Below are positions 1-4,487 of a stretch of DNA of 9,846 nucleotides, in pieces (the first letter of the stretch is position 1; each line of letters begins with the position of its first letter). The stretch is from Deinococcus marmoris. Lineage in GTDB: Bacteria > Deinococcota > Deinococci > Deinococcales > Deinococcaceae. Made by a program: the position numbers and the translations under genes. Where the stretch lies: positions 1-9,846 of the forward strand of contig NZ_MSTI01000150.1 in assembly GCF_001949125.1 (NCBI RefSeq), written 5' to 3'. The notes beneath the pieces are model-generated. The model saw nothing but the letters and a program-made list of their open reading frames with translations. It made no database searches and had not been told where the DNA came from.

Positions 1-348
1 CCCGCCGCTCAGACCCTGATTCGTCGGGAGCATCAGGTCACGCACCGAGATGGGCGCGTGACCCATGAGGTGCGGTTTGCCGTGAGCAGCACGCTGCTCA
101 CAGCAAGGGAAGCCGAGGACATCTGGCGATAACACTGGAGTATCGAGAATCGGAGCCACCATCGGCGTGACACGATCTTCCATGAAGATCGTCACCGACT
201 GCGCCAAGGCGCACAAGGATTGGCTGTCCTGCACGGCATACTATTGACCCTTTTGCACGCGCGAACACGACACCTCACCGATCTGGTCAGACGCCTACGG
301 CATGATCCTCTGGCCGCGCTGAACGTCTTGGGAATTGGATCTGGTTGA
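1..348 (+). pseudogene. ISAs1-family transposase, 3' remnant with internal stop
   Basis: Frame 1 reads as the C-terminal part of an ISAs1-family (H-repeat-associated) DDE transposase, the enzyme that cuts and joins the ends of its insertion sequence. The family signature is visible as HWSIENRSHHRRD followed by an ED.HR.R run (FHEDRHRLRQGAQ) and a Leu-rich tail (LAVLHGILLTLLHAR), ending at a TGA at 346-348. A TAA at 130-132 interrupts the frame directly before HWSIEN, at a place where relatives read through with an ordinary residue, so this copy cannot make a full enzyme. The 5' part lies outside the window. The frame is otherwise open on both sides of the stop, which suggests recent decay. 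About 100 bases downstream is a broken tRNA gene, so this element may have caused that break. Family assignment is by motif memory, not by alignment. Confidence 0.75.
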
Positions 349-448
349 GATAAAAGCCTGATCGTGTGCCGCTGGGCGAGCTGCGGGGCTTCTGATGTGG
401 TAAATTGTTCGTGTTTATCGCATAAGCGCGTGCTGGGGCTCATCCTGA

Positions 449-501
449 GACTCAAAATCGAGCGGGAAACCGTGGGGGTTCGAGTCCCCCCATCGGCACC
501 A
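449..501 (+). tRNA. tRNA-Leu(CAA) 3' fragment (anticodon loop to CCA), 5' half missing
   Basis: From GACTCAAAATC onward the sequence matches the 3' part of a class II leucine tRNA: a CAA anticodon in loop CTCAAAA, the 3' anticodon-stem strand TCGAG, a variable arm CGG-GAAA-CCG, a T arm with 5-bp G/C stem around TTCGAGT, a 3' acceptor strand CATCGGC, discriminator A and encoded CCA (499-501). A complete gene would need CTCGA before the loop, a D arm and a 5' acceptor strand GCCGATG. Upstream there is only TGAGA next to the loop and no D arm. A near-match GCCGCTG at 366-372 does not lead into a D arm. The fragment is therefore not a working tRNA. It is either the far att half-site of an element integrated into the tRNA gene, or a tRNA gene cut by an IS. 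Confidence 0.75.
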
Positions 502-506
502 TCAGT

Positions 507-532
507 AAAAAGCCCCGCTTGGCGCGGGGTTT
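507..532 (+). terminator. Rho-independent terminator after the tRNA-Leu fragment
   Basis: A 6-bp stem CCCCGC (513-518) / GCGGGG (524-529) with loop TTGGC is preceded by five A and followed by TTT. It lies 11 bases after the CCA of the tRNA fragment and is probably the original terminator of that tRNA gene. The A-run before it would also let it act, weakly, on the other strand. Confidence 0.75.
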
Positions 533-611
533 CTTCGTTACAGGGCCAGGCTCTGATCTTGCACTTTTTTCAGTTCCAACAACCTATCCGGCAACTGGCT
601 TTTTATGTGGG

Positions 612-645
612 ACTGGTGAGGGTGTTTTGGCCCTCCCAGTTTCTT
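612..645. terminator. Hairpin terminator at the 3' end of the Mrr-like gene
   Basis: The plus strand reads ACTGG-T-GAGGG (612-622), loop TGTTTTGG, then CCCTC-CCAGT (631-640): ten base pairs with one bulged T, followed by TTCTT. It begins 17 bases beyond the stop of the minus-strand endonuclease gene. On the plus strand the T-rich tail suits a terminator; on the minus strand the tail is weaker. It probably separates the tRNA side from the endonuclease gene in either direction. Confidence 0.5.
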
Positions 646-656
646 GCCCAGACTGG

Positions 657-1250
657 TCAGGTAGGCAGCAGACTCTGCGGCGGCACCTGCCCAGCTTTTG
701 CCAGCTCCTGAAGCCACAGCAGGTCATCGGAGTGCCACAGCACCACCCGGTTGGCCTGCGCCAGCTCCTTGGCGGCCTTTGTAAAGCCTGGCCCGCTGGT
801 GACCACCACGGCGTATGCGCATTTGTAGATCGCCTTCGAAGCCACGATCTCCTGCACGGCCTTGTTGCCCACGTTGCTGTTTGGGTAGTGCTTGACCTGC
901 ACGGCCACCTTCCGGCCCTTCGGCCCACTGGCGATCACGTCTGCACCCTGGTGTGACGATCCCCGGTTGGCGCTGGCGGTCCAGCCGGGCAACGCACCAA
1001 TAACCTGAGCGACGTGCAGTTCCAGGCCCCTGGGATTGAGGGCATGCAGATCGGCTAGGGCCAGGACCTTCTCCCGGCGGTTCCGCTGCTGCTGCACCTT
1101 GACCGACATGAAGATCATGCCCACGGCGATCACCGCGATCAGGGGGAGCCAGTACCCATTGGTGGCAGCGGCGATGCTGCCGAAGATAGACACGGCGATG
1201 AAAAGGGGAAGTGGACTTTCGGTTTTCTGCTTGCGCTTGCGTCGGGCCAT
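657..1250 (-). CDS. Membrane-anchored Mrr-like (type IV) restriction endonuclease
   Basis: The product is about 197 aa from the ATG at 1250. The N-terminus is basic (MARRKRKQK) and is followed by two hydrophobic stretches around residues 14-30 and 35-52, which look like a membrane hairpin. The rest matches the Mrr-cat fold: LNPRGLELHVAQVIGALPGW, then NRGSSHQGADVIA and VAVQVKHY. The Asp of GADVIA and the Gln and Lys of QVK fit the PD-(D/E)XK active site (D-x(n)-QxK form). Relatives cut modified foreign DNA; Mrr-cat domains with N-terminal membrane helices are known, but their targets are poorly defined. A GTG at 1292 would add 14 residues. I prefer the ATG because TACTCT lies 7 bases upstream, as in a leaderless gene, and neither start has a good Shine-Dalgarno sequence. 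It stands alone, next to a tRNA junction typical of accessory DNA. Fold confidence is high; biological role is inferred. Confidence 0.85.
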   Translation of the reverse strand: MARRKRKQKTESPLPLFIAVSIFGSIAAATNGYWLPLIAVIAVGMIFMSVKVQQQRNRREKVLALADLHALNPRGLELHVAQVIGALPGWTASANRGSSHQGADVIASGPKGRKVAVQVKHYPNSNVGNKAVQEIVASKAIYKCAYAVVVTSGPGFTKAAKELAQANRVVLWHSDDLLWLQELAKAGQVPPQSLLPT

Positions 1251-1257
1251 GCCGCGC

Positions 1258-1263
1258 AGAGTA
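1258..1263 (-). promoter_or_regulatory. Possible -10 box (TACTCT) for a leaderless endonuclease mRNA
   Basis: TACTCT on the minus strand lies 7 bases before ATG 1250, matching the TAnnnT-then-start layout of leaderless genes. No clear -35 box is visible. If the GTG at 1292 is the true start, this is simply coding sequence. Confidence 0.3.
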
Positions 1264-1424
1264 AAAGGGTAGTGATGACTGCGCTCTGACACGGTATTTT
1301 CTCAATCGCATGTAGGCGAAGGGTCAGTCCTGATGCTCTGGGCGAAATTCACATCCGGCCAATCGGCCTCCAATCTGTCCAACCCCTCTACCACCGGCGT
1401 AGCGCACCCACACCGGCACCAGCA

Positions 1425-1460
1425 GTGTGATCACCAACTCGCCCCTGGTGATTGCCACAC
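1425..1460. repeat. Imperfect 12-bp inverted repeat in the intergenic region
   Basis: GTGTG-ATCACCA (1425-1436) pairs with TGGTGAT (1446-1452) and CACAC (1456-1460), with a 9-base loop and a 3-base bulge TGC. There is no T tail, so it is not an obvious terminator. It lies in the 1251-1625 gap between the divergent endonuclease and diguanylate cyclase genes. Apart from this hairpin and the palindrome at 1561-1578, I see nothing convincing in that gap. Confidence 0.45.
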
Positions 1461-1560
1461 AATTGATGCAGGGCTGACCCACACCTTGAGCGGTTAGCCA
1501 TGAACACTGAAGGCAGGCTTGAGCCGGACTTTAGAGAAGGCCGCGTTGGCCGTGTGCTGG

Positions 1561-1578
1561 TTCACTGTAAGAAGTGAA
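1561..1578. promoter_or_regulatory. Palindrome upstream of the diguanylate cyclase gene, possible operator
   Basis: TTCACT (1561-1566) and AGTGAA (1573-1578) form perfect 6-bp arms around GTAAGA. The centre is about 56 bases before the chosen TTG start, where a regulator could bind. No convincing -35/-10 pair was found beside it, so an operator role is only a guess. Confidence 0.3.
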
Positions 1579-1614
1579 ACTATCAGCATCCGCTGTTGGA
1601 CACCCGCTGTTTTT

Positions 1615-1618
1615 GGAG
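1615..1618 (+). promoter_or_regulatory. Shine-Dalgarno GGAG that fixes the TTG 1626 start
   Basis: GGAG at 1615-1618 is followed by 7 bases (TTTTCCC) and TTG at 1626. The longer possible start, TTG 1596, lies upstream of this site and has no ribosome site of its own, so 1626 is the better start. Confidence 0.65.
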
Positions 1619-1625
1619 TTTTCCC

Positions 1626-2705
1626 TTGCCGAATGCACCCACAACCCCGCTGCTGCGCTACCGCCATCTGGTTGAGGTGCTGGCCTCGTTGGCCCGCAGC
1701 AGTTACGGAGTGGAAGCGGTGGTGCAGGCCGTCCACGAGCAAACAGGAACGCTGTTCCCCGGCCACGCCACCCTGCTGGCCCTGCGACAACCGGCAGGCG
1801 ACTGGCTATGGGAACTGTACGAGGGAAATCGGCGCTACACCCAGCGCCTGCCGTTCTACCCGGACGGCGTTATCGAGAGCGTGCTGCACGGTGAGGCGCT
1901 GTCTGTTCCCGACATCTACGCCCATCTGGACGCACACCCAGCTCGGATGCGGCGGCTATTGGATGATGATCAGGTCATCCTAGACATCGACGGCAAATAC
2001 GAGCAACCGGACCAGCCCGCCCTGTCCATGCTGTTCGTGCCGCTGGAGGTTCGGGCGGAACGCATGGGCGTGCTGTCCATCCAGAGTTACGAGGTGGATG
2101 CCTTTGACGACACCGATCTGGGGTTCCTGGAATTGCTGGCCCAGCACGTCTCGATTGCGCTGGAAAACGCGGCCCTGCGCGAGGAACTCGAACGCCTCAC
2201 GCGGACCGACATGCTGACAGGTCTGCCGAACCGCCGGGCCTTCTATCACGACGCGCCCCTGGCGCTGGCAGCAGCCCGCCAGGACGGCAAAGAACTGCGG
2301 CTCATCATGCTCGATGTCCATGAATTCAAGCGCATTAACGATGGGTTCGGGCACCAGGTGGGTGACGCGGTCCTCTCCACCCTGGGGAAGGTGCTGCGCC
2401 AGACCGTTCTCCTCCCGGAACTGGCCGTTCGCCTGGGGGGAGACGAGTTCGCCCTGCTGATCTGGGGGATGGATGAGCAGCTAGACCAACTGATCGCCCG
2501 CCTGAGCCAGAACCTCCGTGCCGCCTCCTGGCCCAGTGGTCTTGGCCCCATCCGGCTCCACGGGGGCGTGGCGCATCCGCCACTGGGAGAAAGCGTTGAC
2601 GAGTGGCTGTCACTAGCTGATGCCCAGATGTACCGCGCTAAACGGCAGCGCCTAGTGGGCGGCCCGGTCACCTGGGGTCTGGACTTTGGGGATGGCCTGC
2701 GTTGA
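1626..2705 (+). CDS. GAF-GGDEF diguanylate cyclase
   Basis: The protein (about 359 aa from TTG 1626) makes cyclic di-GMP from two GTP in the cytoplasm. Residues about 10-185 form a GAF sensory domain, with core pieces such as LSMLFVPLEVRAERMGVLSI and a helix ending IALENAAL. A short coiled linker (REELERLTRTD) leads into the catalytic domain, which opens with DMLTGLPNRRAF. Asp230 lies in LDVHEFKRINDGFGH, with N and D of KRIND in place, and the signature is a canonical RLGGDEF at residues 269-275. The enzyme is therefore predicted active. The feedback I-site (RxxD, five residues before GGDEF) reads LLPE, so product inhibition through that site is probably lost. The second D of the usual DxDxFK is His. 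It has no membrane segment or signal peptide. The DUF2726 gene follows after 85 bases and the HD-GYP gene lies beyond it on the same strand. The GAF ligand is unknown. Confidence 0.93.
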   Translation: MPNAPTTPLLRYRHLVEVLASLARSSYGVEAVVQAVHEQTGTLFPGHATLLALRQPAGDWLWELYEGNRRYTQRLPFYPDGVIESVLHGEALSVPDIYAHLDAHPARMRRLLDDDQVILDIDGKYEQPDQPALSMLFVPLEVRAERMGVLSIQSYEVDAFDDTDLGFLELLAQHVSIALENAALREELERLTRTDMLTGLPNRRAFYHDAPLALAAARQDGKELRLIMLDVHEFKRINDGFGHQVGDAVLSTLGKVLRQTVLLPELAVRLGGDEFALLIWGMDEQLDQLIARLSQNLRAASWPSGLGPIRLHGGVAHPPLGESVDEWLSLADAQMYRAKRQRLVGGPVTWGLDFGDGLR

Positions 2706-2712
2706 GGGCCGG

Positions 2713-2730
2713 GGAGCGTGTGGCAGCTCC
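2713..2730. repeat. Small hairpin after the diguanylate cyclase stop
   Basis: GGAGC (2713-2717) and GCTCC (2726-2730) flank an 8-base loop, 8 bases after the stop codon, followed by AGGTCTTT. The short stem makes it a weak attenuator at most, so it does not rule out read-through into the next gene. Confidence 0.25.
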
Positions 2731-2790
2731 AGGTCTTTATCCAGTCTGTGCGGCAGCCTCCTGTGATGACTGCCTGTCTATTCTCTGAGG

Positions 2791-3360
2791 ATGGCTCACT
2801 TGTTTTCCGGTCTGCGGCGCGGCGCTGCCTCCCTGCTGACCAGAACCAAGTTATATCTGAGCAGGCGGGCCTCGCCCCGCCGGACGAACCACCCATCACC
2901 ACTCACCGCCCGTGATCTGCCAGTGGACGCGCTGCCCCCGCACCTGGCTGTCGAGATCAGAACCCCCTTCTTCGATCTCAGCGAGGGGGCCTTTTTCCAG
3001 ACCCTGGAACGGGCGCTGCCCCCCGGCTACCGGGCGTTTCCCAATGTGGGGCTGTTCGATCTGTTCCAGATTGTTGCCGCCTCGCCCGTGCAGCAGGCCG
3101 CGTTCGCCCGCCTGCGTGACGAACACATCGACTTCCTGATCGTGGTCCTGGACGGATACCGTCCGGTGGCCGCCATTGAGGTGAGCGGCAGGAATGCCGA
3201 CCACGCCGAACAGAGTCGGCGTGACGCGGCCAAGGACCTGATTTTCCGCAGTGCTGGGTTGCTGCTGCTGCGCCTGCGGGCTGAGGAAGACCACACGCAG
3301 GCCAGCCTGGAAGCGGTGCTGTGGGCGCACCTTCGGCCTGCCGAACGCGAACTGGTGTAG
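2791..3360 (+). CDS. DUF2726 domain protein, nuclease-like fold
   Basis: The product is 189 aa from ATG 2791. Residues 1-40 are basic and look disordered. From about residue 60 the sequence follows the DUF2726 pattern: LSEGAFFQTLERALPPGYRAFPNVGL, then HIDFLIVVLDGYRPVAAIEVSG and a helix with RRDAAKDLIFRSAGLLLLRLRA. Literature places DUF2726 in the PD-(D/E)XK nuclease superfamily or near the DNA-relaxase/topoisomerase-associated domains. Asp114, Glu130 and Lys148 are candidate active-site residues, but the usual acidic-rich motif after the Glu is VSG here, so activity is uncertain. CTGAGG touches the ATG, too close for a normal ribosome site; a TTG at 2800 would have it at 9-base spacing and may be the true start (186 aa). 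It lies between the diguanylate cyclase and the HD-GYP gene. Whether it shares their function or is only carried along is unknown. Confidence 0.8.
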   Translation: MAHLFSGLRRGAASLLTRTKLYLSRRASPRRTNHPSPLTARDLPVDALPPHLAVEIRTPFFDLSEGAFFQTLERALPPGYRAFPNVGLFDLFQIVAASPVQQAAFARLRDEHIDFLIVVLDGYRPVAAIEVSGRNADHAEQSRRDAAKDLIFRSAGLLLLRLRAEEDHTQASLEAVLWAHLRPAERELV

Positions 3361-3436
3361 TGCTGTCCATTTATCTGGGTCAAGCTTTTCCCCATTCAGA
3401 CGGCGGTGAGGTCTGCGCTGTTACGCTGGAGTCATC

Positions 3437-4126
3437 ATGTTGTCCGATGAGCTGCGCCGATTGCGCTTCGCTGATCTAACCGTTGGCGTACATACGAACG
3501 GTCAGTTTTCCGCGTTGGTGGAGCGTCTGGCCGCCGATGAGCGGGCCAGCGCGGCGTGCGAGGCCGCCCTCCGGGTGCTGGGGCTGGCCCTGGAAGTGCG
3601 CGACGGTGAGACGAAGGGCCACACGGACCGGGTGGCCGCCCTGGCCATGAGGATGGCGGAGGCGTTGTGCTGGTCGCCCTCCCAGACGCGGGCGCTGCGC
3701 TGGGGCGCGTACCTGCACGACATTGGCAAGATCGCCATTCCCGACGCGGTGCTGCTCAAACCTGGGGCGCTGGACGCCGAAGAGCGGGCTGTGATGCGCT
3801 CACACGTTGGAGAGGGCCTGCATTTCGTCGCTGCACTGGACTTTTTGCCGGCCACCGCGCTGGAGGTGGTGCGTGATCACCACGAGCGCTGGAACGGCCA
3901 GGGGTATCCGGCGGGCAAGGTGGGGTGTGAGATTAGTCTGGCAGGCCGGGTGTTTGCGCTGTGTGACGTGTACGACGCGTTGACGAGCAAGCGGCCTTAC
4001 AAGGCAGCGTGGACATCAGAGACGGCGCTGGACGAGATCGCGGGGCAGGCGGGGCGGCATTTCGATCCAGTGCTGACAGGGATTTTTGTCGAGTTACTGG
4101 CATGTGAGGCTGGGCGACTCGATTGA
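3437..4126 (+). CDS. HD-GYP cyclic-di-GMP phosphodiesterase
   Basis: The 229-aa protein is a stand-alone HD-GYP domain with a short N-terminal helix region (about 45 residues) and no recognisable sensor or receiver domain. It should hydrolyse cyclic di-GMP, to pGpG or GMP, at a two- or three-metal site. The visible ligands are all present: Glu53 in ALEVRD, His62 in GHTDRV, His94-Asp95 in LHDIGK, His123 in RSHVGEG, His148-His149 in RDHHERW, the GYP of GQGYP (156-158) and Asp177 in CDVYDAL. The ATG has a good ribosome site, GGAG with 5-base spacing. It starts 76 bases after the DUF2726 stop on the same strand, and two genes after the diguanylate cyclase, so synthesis and breakdown of the messenger are encoded together. 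Loss of a sensor domain suggests its activity is set by expression or by a partner protein. Confidence 0.93.
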   Translation: MLSDELRRLRFADLTVGVHTNGQFSALVERLAADERASAACEAALRVLGLALEVRDGETKGHTDRVAALAMRMAEALCWSPSQTRALRWGAYLHDIGKIAIPDAVLLKPGALDAEERAVMRSHVGEGLHFVAALDFLPATALEVVRDHHERWNGQGYPAGKVGCEISLAGRVFALCDVYDALTSKRPYKAAWTSETALDEIAGQAGRHFDPVLTGIFVELLACEAGRLD

Positions 4127-4155
4127 TCTTTAGAACTGGCCTGGGCCACGCGTGA

Positions 4156-4347
4156 CTTGACCGTGTTGACGCGGGGCGTCGCTCCAGGCAGGATTCGATA
4201 TATCTCAGGGGAACCAAGATAGTCCCCACCTGCTCTGGCTTCTGGCCTTGGCGGGTGGGCGAAGCGCTGCGGGCCGAAGATGCAGATGCGCTGGCTTTCG
4301 CTGCTAGGCAGCACGTGACTACCAAGTTGCCCGCAAGAACACCCTGA
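4156..4347 (+). pseudogene. Possible decayed coding fragment of unknown family
   Basis: One plus-strand frame is open from after a TGA at 4153-4155 to a TGA at 4345-4347, with no ATG. Its later part looks protein-like (IVPTCSGFWPWRVGEALR, then AEDADALAFAARQHV), with an amphipathic helix pattern. I do not recognise a family. A second frame is open just upstream and ends at a stop near 4220, which could mean a frameshifted remnant. It may equally be chance in GC-rich DNA. The rest of the 4127-4490 gap holds only the promoter described separately. Confidence 0.2.
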
Positions 4348-4458
4348 AGGTCCGGTGCTGGGGGCGTGGGGCCATAGCGGCTTAAAGGTCTGAAATCGCT
4401 TTAACTAGAGCAATCCATACCACGGTGGGCCGTCCTGGCTGTCTCATCGCTCTCAGCG

Positions 4459-4484
4459 TTGACATCTCCACCAGCAGCTAATCT
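4459..4484 (+). promoter_or_regulatory. Possible promoter for a leaderless acyltransferase mRNA
   Basis: A perfect TTGACA (4459-4464) is followed 14 bases later by TAATCT (4479-4484). The spacer is shorter than the usual 16-18. The -10 box would place the first transcribed base near 4491, on top of the GTG start codons, and no Shine-Dalgarno sequence is present. The layout fits a leaderless gene. Confidence 0.4.
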
Positions 4485-4487
4485 TGC

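Noticed and set aside
192..455. 87-codon minus-strand frame
   Set aside because: Lies opposite the ISAs1 remnant and the tRNA junction; no ribosome site or recognisable sequence.
366..501. A complete tRNA gene starting at GCCGCTG
   Set aside because: The acceptor mispairs at one position, there is no D arm and the 5' anticodon strand does not match, so only the 3' fragment is called.
724..1311. 195-codon minus-strand frame overlapping the Mrr-like gene
   Set aside because: Shifted frame of the endonuclease gene; Gln/Arg/Gly-rich with no motif.
1500..1577. 25-codon ATG frame upstream of the diguanylate cyclase gene, possible leader peptide
   Set aside because: No Shine-Dalgarno site, no attenuator after it and no amino acid run of the kind used in leader peptides.
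1519..1983. 154-codon plus-strand open frame at the start of the cyclase gene
   Set aside because: It overlaps the GAF coding frame, which carries recognisable domain text and a good ribosome site; this frame has Cys/Arg-rich composition typical of a shadow.
2246..2902. 218-codon minus-strand frame
   Set aside because: Antisense shadow of the GGDEF domain, Ser/Arg/Pro-rich.
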